The notes under the pieces: model-generated | Told to the model about the DNA's origin: nothing | Seen by the model: only the letters and a program-made list of their open reading frames with translations | The model's database searches: none | NCBI RefSeq assembly: GCF_014356525.2 | Contig: NC_052507.1 | Span: forward strand, 50,008,107 to 50,072,106 | Length of the DNA: 64,000 nucleotides | Source of the DNA: Nilaparvata lugens | Taxonomy: Eukaryota; Arthropoda; Insecta; Hemiptera; Delphacidae | Direction of reading: 5' to 3' | Shown: positions 1 to 12,794 of the stretch, one piece after another | Numbering within the stretch: position 1 is the first letter of the stretch | Layout: every line of letters begins with the position of its first letter | Program-made: the position numbers and the translations under genes

Positions 1-902
1 TTTAAACAGAAATTGTTTGCTTAGTATAATTATTGACTTCAATGATTATGATTCCATTTAGTGAGAGCTCATTTCACATAATAATAGCAACAGGTATAAA
101 AAGCGAAAATGTCGAACATAATATTGAAATTGAAAATAGTAACAGCTGGCATAAGAAGCAAAAATGGCAATCATAACTATTTTGAAATCGAAACAGTTGC
201 TATCATCTTATCTCCATCTGATCTAATGTAAACAAATTATAGTGAGATTCACATTAATGTGTCAGCATTATTTGAATGGGGAGCATTAATGCTATTAATG
301 AGGTATAATGACAGTTTCAAGTGAATATCAACGAACTGTTATGCATATTCTCCAATATTTTTATCGAAAGCTACCTTCTATTTTCTTTTGTAACACAACT
401 AATGTTTGGGAATAATATTGATCCATGTGAAAAGCGCCTCACTTCTATGGAAGATATTTCTACATTAGAAAAAGCAACAACAGCTATTTGGCCGTTTTAA
501 AAAATAACCCCTTTCGTCAAGTTAAATTCTGGCCGAATTTCCTCATTCTTTGCACACAGATTCCACAACGGACACTTTTGAAGTTTTAAAAATACCCTCC
601 ATTCATCATACTGATAATTAAAATTTCATCGAAATTGTTTAAGCAATTTTCGTGATCGGTCAGAATATACAAACGAAATTAGTCTTGATAGAATAGGATC
701 AATTGATAGAGCTCCCGTCATAAAAGTTTGTTCCATGAAACATAAAAATTATCTATACTCCCAGGAATAGAAATATAAATATTTATTCTTATATTTATAT
801 TCTAATATTCATAAATCTGATCACCATTTTTAAAATTATTCAACACGACATGTTTCGGCTATAAATAATGCCATTATCAAGTGATTGGAAAATAAATAAT
901 AA
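1..902. other. AT-rich interval, nothing recognised
   Basis: No coding frame, RNA gene or recognisable repeat could be supported here. The sequence is AT-rich with short stops in every frame. Confidence 0.5.
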
Positions 903-1362
903 TATAATATTCTCAGGAATAGCTCTTATTGAAGTAGCAGTGCCTAATCAATTTTTCCGCGATAAATGCATTTCAATCTTCAACTTGGTGCCAACCCAAC
1001 AAAGTTAACTCAAATTAATGCCAACCTGACAAAATTATTAATTTGGTTACTAGTTAACAACTGTTTCGAAGAGGTACTCTCTCTAGATTATAGTTCTATA
1101 ATAACATATGGTATGGACATTTCAATTATAATTTTTAATATTAAGAGATTGGAATAAGAAGAATATACATGCTGAAAGACGAACTTGAAACCCTTAAAAA
1201 CCTCTTTTAAAGTTAAAATATCGCCAAAAGATTCCTTAGTGAGCACCAAGGACTTATAAGGAAGCTATATTTCAAGTTTTGTTGCAATCCGCTCAGTAGT
1301 TTTCCAGATATCGTGATCAGTGAGTCAGTGAGTCAGTGAGATAAGAATTTTATAAGTATAGA
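903..1362 (-). mobile_element. Helitron-like fragment, family H1 (5' part)
   Basis: Read on the minus strand this begins TCTATACTTATAAAA after an A, then CACTGACTCACTGA, the start shared with the copies at 6357-7032, 9151-11021 and 62536-63170. Shared blocks follow (GGTACTCTCTCTAGATT on the plus strand near 1074, the Rgaacttgaaacccttaaaa block near 1180). The copy stops near 905, before the GC-rich CTAG-ending module, so it is truncated. Around 1245-1310 the sequence differs from the other copies. TC start, A before it and an AT-rich leader fit Helitron 5' ends; assignment is inference. Confidence 0.45.
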
Positions 1363-1365
1363 TTT

Positions 1366-2800
1366 GAAACAACTCCAATCACCTGATGGTTTCCTATTTT
1401 GATTGGTTACAATGAAATAGGTTAAGTTCTAGTTTTGTTGACAAAATATGATCAACAGGGGAAACATCTGTCAGTCATGACTCATGAGCAACCGTTCAGC
1501 CACAGAATACACACAAAATGGAAGGTATCAATCTAACCAAGATTTACACCAAGACCACGACACATGACTGCATCATCTTGTAGAAATTAAAACTACTGCT
1601 GTATTACAATGCTACACTCTCTCTCAAGATGGCGGATTATGACGTCAAGATACTTTTCATTCTGTGGTTCATCTGTGATCACTAATCTGTGATCAGCTTT
1701 TTCACTGAACGTAAAAAACCGATGGAATTGATCAGTGGCTTTGAACTCATCCATTCACTACTACCTTCCACCATTCACTTAACTAATTATAATTATTATG
1801 AATTATTCCAATGACCATAATGAGGTCGGCTATCAACCAGATAGAACGTGTCAAACACAATAACTGAAGGTTTTATGAAACGAACTAGAAGGTGGAATAA
1901 TAGATTGACAATGTATTGTACAATGATACAATTTGCGTTAGTGCTAGACAAAGGTTCCTAGTATTATTTTGAAATTCTGATTAAGTCGCATATGACTTGA
2001 ATGATGTGTTCTGGTTAAGAAATACCTGACACGTTAAATTAACAGTTTGTTATGGAGAATGGATTTCACAAAAAAATAAATAAAAAAATAATATTCACAA
2101 GGTCGTAAGTTCGTCTTTGGCATAACCGGATTGATTTACAAAAATATATTATTATAACTTAATAACTTATTCAATTAGGTTTCTTTATAATTATATTTAA
2201 CATTGAAATTTCCCAATCTCAATGTAATCATGACCATTAAACCTTCAAAAAAGATTGCGTCACTTGTCAATCGTGGATGGGGCTCCGATAATAATAATTA
2301 CAACTCACGTGGACTTATTTTTCCTTTATCCGTGGTATAGGAATTATTTCTTTGAAAAGTAGTTGAAAAGGCTGGCCTCCATAGCATGCGGCAGGACGTG
2401 GTTTCATCAGTCTTCAATTCTCTAATAAATTGGGCTCAATTCACGTCAATTTGGTAGTCGAATAGCAGAAGGGAATTTTCAGAAACCATGAATGAAATCT
2501 CTCTAAACACTGAGAATTAAATTTATTGTACAGAAAAGTTTAATGAGTTCAAGTTTTAAACTTTGCATGAACTTTGACCCAAACTTTGGGTCAGGGTAAA
2601 AAGCTAAGTGCAATTCTCTTTCTTCTCCAATAATTCAATTAAAAATTCTCTGTAACCTTGATGTGTCTAATTTACATAAAATTATTTTTATTGGTGCTTG
2701 AAGATGATGTAGTATATACATCACCATTGTAACAAGAAATAGACCCTTTGCTCTCAAAGTCATATATATGACAATAAATTACATACAAATACAACTATAA
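1366..2800. other. Unassigned AT-rich interval
   Basis: No supported gene. The only frames are short and lack any family resemblance. A short less AT-rich stretch lies near 1617-1660 (around AAGATGGCGGATTATGACG) but has no coding support. Confidence 0.4.
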
Positions 2801-2809
2801 GTTCTTCTT

Positions 2810-3955
2810 GATAGCAACAGATTTGGTGTTCAATTTTCACAGCAAACTCATAGTTTTTACTGAAAATTTTTTGCATTTGGGAAAACTTCAAATTTTCAAT
2901 GAAAACTCCCTTTCCTTTGTCGCCATTTGAATTTGCTCCAAACTCAACCATTGATTAGACTTACTTGAAATTGGTTGAAATTTAGCTATGGCTATACACT
3001 TATCTTGGCGAGCTGAAGAAATAAGCTTGTAATAAATTTATTGTGTGAAGGAAATTTAAATGTGTACCGAATATTTTGTGGGGCCCAGGGGTGCCGGGGG
3101 GAAGAACTTAGAAGGTCTGGAGGTTCTCCCATAGCCTCCAGTATGTAGCCTACTGTATGTAACAGATTTGGTGTTTAGCGTTCACAGCAAACTCATTTTT
3201 CTGAGACTTTTTCGCATTCGGGAAAACTTCAAATTTTCAATGAAAACTTCCTTTCCTGGGTCGTCATTTGAAATTGGTCCATATTCAACCATTGACGTAG
3301 ACTTATCTCCGGGAGCTGAACAAAAAAGCTTCAATCGAATTTTCTTTGCGAGGCTGATTTAAATGTAAAACTTGGGGTCTCTGGGGGTGCTAGGGTGGTA
3401 GAATTTTCGTGACTTGTGAGTTTTCCCATAACCTCCAGTGTCTTCTCTAACTGACTTTGGGGTGGGTTTTCCGAGACAACCAAGGCGAGCTGAACAAATA
3501 AGCTTGTAATAAATTTATTGTTCGAAGGAAATTTGAATGTCTAAGGAATATTTGGTGAGGTCCAGGGTTGCCGGGGGGCAAAAATTAGAAGGTCTGGAGG
3601 TTTTCCCGTAGCCTCCAGTGTAGTATGTAACAGATTTGGTGTTTAGCGTTCACAGCACACTCATTTTTCTGAGACTTTTTCGCATTTGGGAAAACTTCAA
3701 ATTTTCAACGAAAACTTCCTTTCCTGGGTCGCCATTTGAAATTGGTCCAAATTCAACCATTGATGTAGACTTATCTTCGGGAGCTGAACAAAAAAGCTTC
3801 AATCGAATTTTCATTGCGAGGCTGATAAAAATGTAGAACCTGGAGTCTCTGGGGGTGCTACGGTGGTAGAATTTTCGTGACTTGTAAGTTTTCCCATAAC
3901 CTCCACTGTGTTCTCTAACTGATTTTGAGGTGGGTTTTCCGAGACAATATTGGCC
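2810..3955 (+). repeat. Degenerate tandem repeat, about 466-bp unit
   Basis: The block AACAGATTTGGTGTT recurs at about 2816, 3160 and 3626. It is followed each time by similar sequence (TTCACAGCAAACTCAT, GGAAAACTTCAAATTTTCAA, TTGAAATTGGTCC, CAAGCTTGTAATAAATTTATTG). The last two units are about 466 bp apart and the first is shorter. The matching 64- and 66-codon open frames at 3168 and 3636 are just the same repeat read twice and are not genes. Confidence 0.75.
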
Positions 3956-3959
3956 GTGA

Positions 3960-4686
3960 ATTTTTTTTTGTCACTTACAGCTCTGATATAATAAACATTT
4001 TCAAACTGATAACACTTTGGTAATTTATTCTTTACGCTCTGATTGGTGGTAATGTAGCCAAAGTGATCGAAAACACGAATACATAACCATTGGTCCATCA
4101 TTAATAACCTTCCGGTAGTCGCGCCCTACTCAATAACACGAGCAGTCGCGTGTTGTGATTCTTACAGCATCTAATTTTCCAAGTGTTATGTACTCTTTTT
4201 ACTGAGAAAACATATTAATTAATTGTATAATTACTATTCCCATCTTATTGGATTATTTTACGCCTATAAATATTTGGATTATTACCATTCCGTAGCCCAA
4301 TAAGGTAAACCAAGCAAAGCCATCAATTCTGTTCAATTGGTTCGTTTACAGTCTTTCCTTCCATACTCATGCACTGTCACGAATAAATGGCACCTAAAGA
4401 CTGAACCATTGTTCGGTTGATACTGCAACTCAGTGGAGTGATGGGGAGAAAGTTTGGGGAGAAAGGAATGCATAGGTGACCCCACCCCATTCAATAGTTT
4501 GTGCAGCAAAAAAACAAACACTGTTGTACGTTTTACAACAGCGGGAATGCCGGAAGGTTCAATTTTTTTAGAATTATAACAAATACACAAATAATAAATA
4601 GGTTTCATTCACAACTATGATGGATGATATTATTCGATCGTTTATGATCACTAGTATATCACTTTATTACTTTGATTTAAAATTTA
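3960..4686. other. Unassigned interval before Helitron cluster
   Basis: No gene or clear repeat recognised. A 91-codon minus-strand frame at 4333-4608 has no recognisable domain. Confidence 0.4.
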
Positions 4687-6350
4687 CTAGCCGTCAGGCC
4701 CGCTTCGCTCGCCATATTCGTCTAGCCAGGGGGCTCCGCCCCCTGGACCTCCGGCTGGATCGTCCAAAAATGGCAGCGGGCTCGCTTCGCTCGCCTGCAT
4801 GTAGACCTCAGCGGAACCTCTGCACCGAATTTGAACGTATTATGACAATTTGATCTCGAAAAACACCTGTATCTTACCTGTATAGGCGTATCTTTGGCGA
4901 AGAAAATTCTTCCACCACAGCTAAACTTGTGTACTGAATTTTTTCAAATATATTTCCATCAATTATTTAAAAAGGTGAGGAAACTCAGTAAAGCTGAGAA
5001 AACGCTAATTTTGGGCGTATTTTTAGCGTTATTTCAAATTTCTTCTAACACAACATTATTGCACCCCAGCTGAGCTTTTGTAGTAAATTTGAATATTTTC
5101 TGTTTATTTGTTCTCGATAAAGCTGAGAAAGCGCGAAAAAACGCTGGAAAACGCAGATTTTGGCGTTATTTCAAATTCCTTCTAACACAACATTATTGCA
5201 CCTCAGCTGAGCTTCTGTACTAAATTTGAAATTTTTATGTTTATTTGTTCTCAATAAAGCTGAGAAAACGCTAAAAAACGCGGATTTTGGGCGTATCTTT
5301 GGAAATTTTTCCAAATCTGATCTTATTGCGCATCTAAAGGGCCAACTGAACTCACCTACCAAATTTGAAATGTTTTTGTCAAATTTTTATCATATGTTAG
5401 GACGATCCAGTCGGGGTCCAGACAAAACGTTTGACTAAACGGATAGGGCGAGCGAAGCGTGCCTGACGGCTAGTAACATGATATTCCCAGGAATAGCTCT
5501 GATTGAAGTAGCAGTACCCAATCAATTTTTCCGCGATAAATCAGGACCTCCTAAATAGGTATTTAGGAGGTACTGGATAAATTGGTAATTAGGAGGTCCT
5601 GGATAAATGCACTTCAATCTTCAACCTGGTGCCAACCTAACAAAGTAAACTCAACTTAATGCCAATCTGACAAAATTTTTACTTAGTTACTGTAGTGAAT
5701 TTGAACATTTTCTGTTTATGTGTTCTCGATAAAACTGAGAAAACGCTAAAAACGCAAATTTTGGGCGTATCTTTGGAAATTTTTCCAAATTTGTTCTTAT
5801 TGCATCTCTAAAGGGCCACCTGACACACCTACCAAATTTGAAATGTTATGTCATTTTTTATCATAATGTTAGGACGAATATAGGTATATATAGGTATTTG
5901 GTACCTAATAGGTATTTGGGAGGTACTGTATAAATTGGTATTTAGGTGGTCCTGGATAAATGCATTCCAATCTTCAACTTGGTGTCAACTCAACTTAATG
6001 CCAACCTGACAAAATTTCTAATTTAGTTACCAGAAAACAGTTTCGAAGAGGTACTTTCTCTAGATTATAGTTCTATCTATCAACATATGGTATGGCCATT
6101 TTAATTATAATTCTAAGATATTGGAATAAGAAGAATATACAATCATTCTAAAAGACGAACTTAAAACCCTTGAAAACCACCCTTAGAGATAAAATATCGC
6201 CAAAAGATTTCTCAGTGCGCCTCTAAAAGGCCAACTGAACATACCTACCAGATTTGAACGTTTTTGGTCCGGTAGATTTTTAGTTCTGCGAGTGAGTGAG
6301 TGAGTGAGTGAGTCAGTCAGTCAGTCAGTGAGTGAGTGCCATTTCGCTTT
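4687..6350 (-). mobile_element. Helitron-like composite element, family H1, copy 1
   Basis: On the minus strand this ends with CCTGACGGCTAG followed by T (plus-strand CTAGCCGTCAGG at 4687). Modules in plus order: GC-rich terminal module 4687-4860 with AGCGAAGC-type loop words; about three tandem copies of a 110-130-bp unit (AGCTGAGAAAACGCTAAA, GGGCGTATCTTTGG) at 4970-5370; an oppositely oriented terminal module ending GACGGCTAG at 5473; a half copy of the R module at 5480-5690; another 125-bp-type unit to about 5880; and a full R module to 6350 ending in GAGTGAGT repeats and TTTCGCTTTTATATA. The same order occurs inverted at 9151-11021. The CTAG|T end fits Helitrons; no Rep/helicase is encoded. 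Confidence 0.55.
5545..5572. repeat. Short palindrome in H1 element
   Basis: ACCTCCTAAATA and TATTTAGGAGGT form a near-perfect inverted pair with a two-base centre. Related palindromes occur at 9565-9620 and 10035-10090 in the inverted copy. They are absent from the copies at 903-1362 and 62536-63170, so this is a small insertion private to some copies. Confidence 0.6.
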
Positions 6351-6813
6351 TATATATCTATATATATATAAAAGCGAAATGGCACTCACTCACTCACTCA
6401 CTCACTCACTCACTCACTCGCATAACTAAAAATCTACTGGACCAAAAATGTTCAAATTTGGTAGGTATGTTCAGTTGGCCCTTTAGAGGCGCACTAAGAA
6501 ATCTTTTGGCAATATTTCAACTCTAAGGGTTGTTTTTAAGGGTTTAAAGTTCGTCTTTTAGCATGTATATTCTTCTTCTCCCAATCTCCTTATTAGAATT
6601 GAAATTTCCATATCATATGTTACTATAGAACTATAATCTAGATAGAGTACCTCTTCGAAACAGTTGTTAACTGGCAACTAAATTAATAATTTTGTCAGGT
6701 TGGCATTAAGTTGAGTTGATTTTGTTAGGATGGCACCAAGTTGAAGATTTAAATGCATTTATCGCGGAAAAATTGATTGGGCACTGCTACTTCAATCCTG
6801 GGAATATTATATT
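5920..6813. repeat. Long inverted repeat (arms about 430 bp)
   Basis: The R module of H1 copy 1 (to 6350) and that of copy 2 (6357-6813) lie head to head. They meet at AAGCG-flanked TATATATCTATATATATA, with CATTTCGCTTTTATATA on the left and TATAAAAGCGAAATG on the right. A transcript through it would fold into a long hairpin. Both arms carry expanded (GAGT)n/(ACTC)n tracts next to the centre. Confidence 0.75.
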
Positions 6814-7032
6814 ACTAGCCGTCAGGCTCGCTTCGCTCGCCATATCTGTTTAGCCAGACGTTTAGTCTGGACCCCCGACTGGATTGTCCTAATATAATAT
6901 GATAAAAATGAAAAAATGCAGGCGAGCGAAGCGAGCCTGCTGATCTCATTCTTGGACGATCCAGTCGGGGGTCCAGGGGGCGGAGCCCCCTGGCTAGACG
7001 GATATGGCGAGCGAAGCGAGCCTGACGGCTAG
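6357..7032 (+). mobile_element. Helitron-like element, family H1, copy 2
   Basis: It begins TCTATATATATATAAAAGCG after A6356 and ends CCTGACGGCTAG before T7033, the A|TC...CTAG|T arrangement of Helitrons. The R module (6371-6813) is followed by a 218-bp GC-rich terminal module (6815-7032) that itself has inverted ends (CTAGCCGTCAGGCTCGC and its complement). It has no coding capacity, so it would be non-autonomous. Confidence 0.6.
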
Positions 7033-7309
7033 TATATATATAGATTCTCAATGGATAAACGAGATTTTTTTGCTACTCAATAACTTAGTTGTTCGTTTCA
7101 TGAGTATTTCCTTCATTTTTCAGAAAATAAAAATAATTAATTACTAGTAGTTCTGTGATCAGTAGACCTCACGCAGTATTCTCAACCACAAGTACCTGAT
7201 TGAAACTAAAGACCTTAGGAAATACAGCAATAGACTGGCTTCTCCACACATCTGTGTAATCACTTGTCAGCTGATTTATGATGAATAATTCTACAGTCTT
7301 ATTTTTACT

Positions 7310-8326
<1,017 letters not shown>

Positions 8327-8435
8327 ATTTTTACTCTAATATTGGCGTATGAAGAAGTCTCCTTTCTCCTTTCATATCATCCTTGAAATGCAAAATTTCC
8401 AAAATCCTTGTATTTCCTTCCTTGTAAATCCTTCC

Positions 8436-8825
8436 AACATTCAAACATTCAAACATTCAAGCATTCAAACATTCAAAGATTCAAACATTCGAAAATTCAA
8501 TCATTCAAAGATTCAAACATTCAAACATTCAAACATTCAAACATTCAAACATTCAAACATTCAAACATTCAAACATTCAAACATTCAAACATTCAAACAT
8601 TCAAACATTGAATCATTCAAAGATTCAAACTTTCAAACATTCCAACATTCAAACATTCAATCATTCAAACATTCACACATTCACACATTCAAACATTAAA
8701 ACATTCAAACATTTAATCATTCAAACATTCAAACATTCAAGCATTCAAGCATTCAAACATTCAAACATTCAAACATTCAAACATTCAAACATTCAAACAT
8801 TCAAACATTCAAACATGCAAACATT
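8436..8825 (+). repeat. 8-bp minisatellite ACATTCAA, about 48 copies
   Basis: About 390 bp of ACATTCAA units with scattered variants (AGATTCAA, GCATTCAA, TCATTCAA, ACACTTCAC-like). Because 8 is not a multiple of 3, all three frames read similar His/Asn/Ile/Gln/Thr/Phe/Lys peptides, giving false 67-116-codon ORFs. Confidence 0.97.
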
Positions 8826-8885
8826 AAGAGAAATTACAAACCGTCGACTTCAATCTTAGACCTCACTTCGCTCGGTCAATAATTT

Positions 8886-9150
8886 ACACTTATCAATATA
8901 ATTTCTCGGCCTTGTAGATTGTAGGCCAAGAGTTGGTTATTACATTTCACTACTATAAGGTTATGTCGGACATAAACATACGGCTAAGCTCGTATAATTT
9001 TATATAATTGATTTAATAAGTTACATAAACTTTTTAATCTAAAATTTAATTGAATAGAGAGAGATTCAGGTAATCATTGATAAGGAATTTCAACAAAAGA
9101 TAGTAAGAGTCGCTTCTGCCTTGATTGTTGAAGCTATAGTTCAGGTAGAA
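8886..9150. other. Short AT-rich spacer
   Basis: Nothing recognisable between the repeat ending in GACCTCACTTCGCTCGG and the next Helitron-like start at 9151. Confidence 0.4.
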
Positions 9151-11021
9151 TCTATATATTTATATAGAAGCGAAATGGCACTCACTCACTCACTGACTCA
9201 CTCACTCACTCGCAGAACTAAAAATCTACAGGACCAAAAACGTTCAAATTTGGTAGGTATGTTCAGTTGGCCCTTTAGAGGCGCACTAAGAAATCTTTTG
9301 GCGATATTCTAACTCTAAGGGTGGTTTTTTTAGGGTTTTAAGTTCGTTCTTTAGCATGTATATTCTTCTTATTCCAATATCTTAAAATTATAATTGAAAT
9401 GTCCATACCTTAAGTAATATAGAACTTTAATCTAGAGAGAGTACCTATTCGAAACAGTTGTTCTGGTGACTAAATTAAAAATGTTGTCAGGTTAGCATCA
9501 AGTTGAGTTGACTTTGTTACATTGGCACCAAGTTGAAGATTGAAATGCATTTATCCAGGACCTCCTAAATACCAATAAATTTATCCAGTACCTCCTAAAT
9601 ACCTATTTAGGAGGTCCTGATTTATCGCGGAAAAATTGATTGGGTACTGCTACTTCAGAGCTATTCCTGGAAATATTATATTACTAGCCGTCAGGCTCGC
9701 TTCGCGCGCCATATCTGTTTAGCCAGACGTTTAGTCCGGACCCCCAACTGGATCGTCCTAACATTATGATGAAAAAAAGGACATAACATTTCAAATTTGG
9801 TAGGTGTGTTCAGTTGGCCCTTTAGAGACGCAATAAGAACGAATTTGGAAAAATTTCCAAAGATACGCCCAAAATTTGTGTTTTTAGCGTTTTCTCAGTT
9901 TTATCGAGAACACATAAACAGAAAATGTTCAAATTCACTACAGTAACTAAGTAAAAATTTTGTCAGATTGGCATTAAGTTGAGTTGACTTTGTTAGGTTG
10001 GCACCAGGTTGAAGATTGAAGTGCATTTATCCAGGACCTCCTAAATACCAATTTATCCAGTACCTCCTAAATACCTATTTAGAGGGTCCTGATTTATAGC
10101 GGAAAGATTGATTGGGTACTGCTACTTCAATCAGAGCTATTCCTGGGAATATTATATTACTAGCCGTCAGGCTCGCTTCGCTCGCCATATCCGTTTAGCC
10201 AGACGTTTAGTCTGGACCCCGACTGGATCGTCCTAACAGATGATAAAAATATGACATAACATTTCAAATTTGGTAGGTGTGTTCAGTTGTCCCTTTAGAG
10301 GCGCAATAGGAACGAATTTGGAAAAATTTCCAAAGATACGCCCAAAATCTGCGTTTTTAGCGTTTTCTCAGTTTTATCGAGAACACATAAACAGAAAATG
10401 TTCAAATTCACTACAGAAGCCCAGCTGGGGTGCAATAATGTTGTGATAGGAAAAATTTGAAATAACGTCAAAGATACGCCCAAAATCTGCGTTTTTTCGC
10501 GCTTTCTCAGCATTATCGAGAATAAATTAACAGAAAATGTTTAAATTTACTACAGAAGCTCAGCTGGGGTGCAATAATGTTGTGTTAGAAGGAATTTGAA
10601 ATAACGCCAAAGATACGCCCAAAAATTAGCGTGTTCTCAGCTTTTCTGCGTATCCTCACCTTTTTCAATAATTGTTGGAAATATATTAGAAGAAATTCAG
10701 TACACAGGTTTAGCCTAGGTGGAAGAATTTTGTTCGCCAAAGATACGCCGATATAGTAACAGGTGTTTTTCGAGATCAAATTGACATATGTTCAAATTCG
10801 GTACAGAGGTTCCGCTGAGGTCTACATGCAGGCGAGCGAAGCGAACCCGCTGATCTCATTTTTGGACAATCCAGTCGGGTGTCCAGATTTCGGTTCAGAG
10901 GTTCCGCTGAGGTCTACATGCAGGCGAGCAAAGCGAGACCGCTGATCTCATTTTTGGACGATCCAGTCGGGGGTCCAGACGGATAGACGGATATGGCGAG
11001 CGAAGCGAGCTTGACGGCTAG
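9151..11021 (+). mobile_element. Helitron-like composite element, family H1, copy 3
   Basis: It starts TCTATATATTTATATAG after A9150 and ends TTGACGGCTAG before T11022. Order: R module with CTCACTCACT tract (9175-9680), GC-rich terminal module (9684 on), 125-bp-type unit (9830-9960), half R module (9965-10155), a second terminal module (10160 on), tandem 125-bp units (10290-10700) and a closing GC-rich module with two GAGGTCTACATGCAGGCGAG repeats (10818 and 10910). This is the exact reverse order of 4687-6350. No Rep/helicase coding sequence is present, so any movement would need a partner. Confidence 0.6.
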
Positions 11022-12154
11022 TAATTTATATTTTAGCCAGATCACTTATTTGGGGTTCCTTGACAGATAAAAATGGTCACAAGTTCACATACATTTTATT
11101 AAGTCACTTCAATTATGAATATTTTGGAAGAGTCATATAAATGGTTAAATAGAAGAAACATTTTGTCTCTAGTGGAAAAGTATAATAACTGAAAAATAGA
11201 GAGGGATGAAATAAGATTGGATCGAGAATAATGTATTCCTGTAGATTCAATTCAATGTTGGCTCTTGAATATCATGAAAACTTGTAATATCCAATGAGGA
11301 AGGGAATGAGGGTTGATAACATAAAGATATTGAGTATATTGGAAACAAAAGAAAATAAGGGGAGAATATGAAAAAACTCTAGAGAGGTAAAACATGAGAG
11401 AAAAGGAAAAAGATAGAAATGATAACGATGATGATTGGATGATGTATGATAGAAAATTGAAGGATTAAATAAGATTGATGAGGGAATGGATGTAAAGGTG
11501 AAATTGAGAAGATGAGGAAAAAACTGATTGAATTGATTGAAAAAGTGACAAAAACTGAAAAAAGCCATCCCGATCAACAGGATAAAATCAGAAAACAAGG
11601 GAGAATACAGTGAAGAAGTAAATAAACCTCAAAAAGCTATTCTGGTTCACGTGAGAGTGAAATCAGAAGAAAATTTGAAGAACGGGAGAGAATCTTGCAA
11701 AAAAACTGAGTAAAGCTGTTCCCTTATTAACTGTGGATAATCAAAATAGAAGAAAATCTAAATAAGAAAGAATCCAGTGAAAAATTGGGAAAAAGCTAAT
11801 AATAGCTATCCTAACCTGATTAACAGAAGACTATTCCAAAAACAGGAGTTGGAGCAGAAGAGAAGTAACAAAGATGAGTTGATGAATATAGAGAGAGTGA
11901 TAAGAACAGTGTATAACAAAGTGGTGTAGGTGATGAAGAAGTAGTGAAGAATTAGTAGGAGAAGGAGGAGTTCAATGTTGACAAGGGATGTGAGAATGAT
12001 GGAGGATGATGAAAGGAGTGTTGTGGGTGGACTTGAGGAGGAAAGGGTGGTGGACAAAGAAGGAAGACAGGCCAAAAGCTGAGAAAGGAAGAAGAAAGAC
12101 AAGCAGAATAATGGAGTGTGTGACAGAGTGGATGGGTGGCTTTAGAGGACTTAC
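11022..12154. repeat. Purine-rich plus strand / pyrimidine-rich minus strand
   Basis: From about 11270 the plus strand is strongly A/G biased (GAAGA, GGAGAAGGAGGAG, GAAGAAAGACAAG). The bias continues past 12154 to about 12340 with GAGAGAGTGAGAGAG. It is not a simple tandem repeat. The long Ser/Leu/Phe/His minus-strand frames at 11272-12203 are composition artefacts. It may be intronic pyrimidine-rich sequence of a minus-strand gene. Confidence 0.6.
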
Positions 12155-12209
12155 GGCCGAGATCGATTTCCAATAAATAACATTCAATAAGCTCAGACAG
12201 CAACGTGTC
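12155..12209 (-). other. Candidate 55-bp internal exon
   Basis: On the minus strand a pyrimidine-rich stretch ends CCTCTCCAATCCAG, then comes a 55-bp block, then GTAAGT (12149-12154), a consensus splice donor. One frame through the block is open and reads roughly TLLSELIECYLLEIDLG, a plausible amphipathic protein segment unlike the surrounding composition. The acceptor side, donor and open frame agree, but no neighbouring exon is visible and I do not recognise the protein. This is the best host-gene candidate in the left half. Confidence 0.35.
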
Positions 12210-12339
12210 CTGGATTGGAGAGGAGCGCCAAGAATGGAATGAACAAAGATAAAGAAGTGAGAATGTCGAGAATGTTGAGAGAAGGATGGAGAAAGAGAGA
12301 GTGAGAGAGAAAAAGAGAAAGAGTGATTGTGTAATTAAG

Positions 12340-12790
12340 AGTAAGAGGAGTAATTTGGGCTGCCTTCAACTCCACCCCTCTTCAGGTGGAGGGGGCAGGA
12401 CAAACCAACCAAGTAAAACCCTCAAGATTAGTCTGTTATTTCCAGTCAGTATTTGTAGGAGAAGGAAGGTGGATCACCTACTTATTACTATGTTACTGAT
12501 AATATTCTTTTGACATATTATAATTTATAGTTTCCCTAATACATCATTGTTCCACAATCTGCTACTTACATGTATTTTTCGAATGTAGTGTTTGTGAAAT
12601 GTCTTTTCCTCGAATTTGTTTTCCTTTCTCATGATGAGAACTCTATTCAATAAATCGGATAATGTTACAAACGTGTAACAAAATAGTAACACTTTGAACA
12701 AAAAAAATTGTCATAGCAACTGCTATGACAAGTGGTAATATCGAAGGACCGAGCTTTGTGCTCTGGAGTGTAGAAACATAAAATATTTTT
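12340..12790. other. Spacer with a GC-richer patch
   Basis: No gene is supported. A GC-richer patch at 12355-12405 contains an inverted pair CCACCCCTC/GGTGGAGGGGG. At 12745-12765 is GACCGAGCTTTGTGCTC, resembling ends of other planthopper repeats in this window (27530, 35125). Confidence 0.4.
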
Positions 12791-12794
12791 AACG

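Noticed and set aside
3168..3836. Paired 64/66-codon similar peptides as a gene family
   Set aside because: The similarity comes from the ~466-bp DNA repeat; frames are short and no start or splice context supports them.
8436..8825. CRISPR-like array
   Set aside because: 8-bp units without spacers in a eukaryotic sequence; simple minisatellite.
8349..8859. His/Asn/Gln-rich frames up to 116 codons
   Set aside because: Produced by the 8-bp ACATTCAA minisatellite.
11272..12203. Minus-strand Ser/Leu/Phe frames of 71-108 codons
   Set aside because: Explained by pyrimidine-rich composition; no domain, and unlikely to be coding apart from the 55-bp candidate exon.
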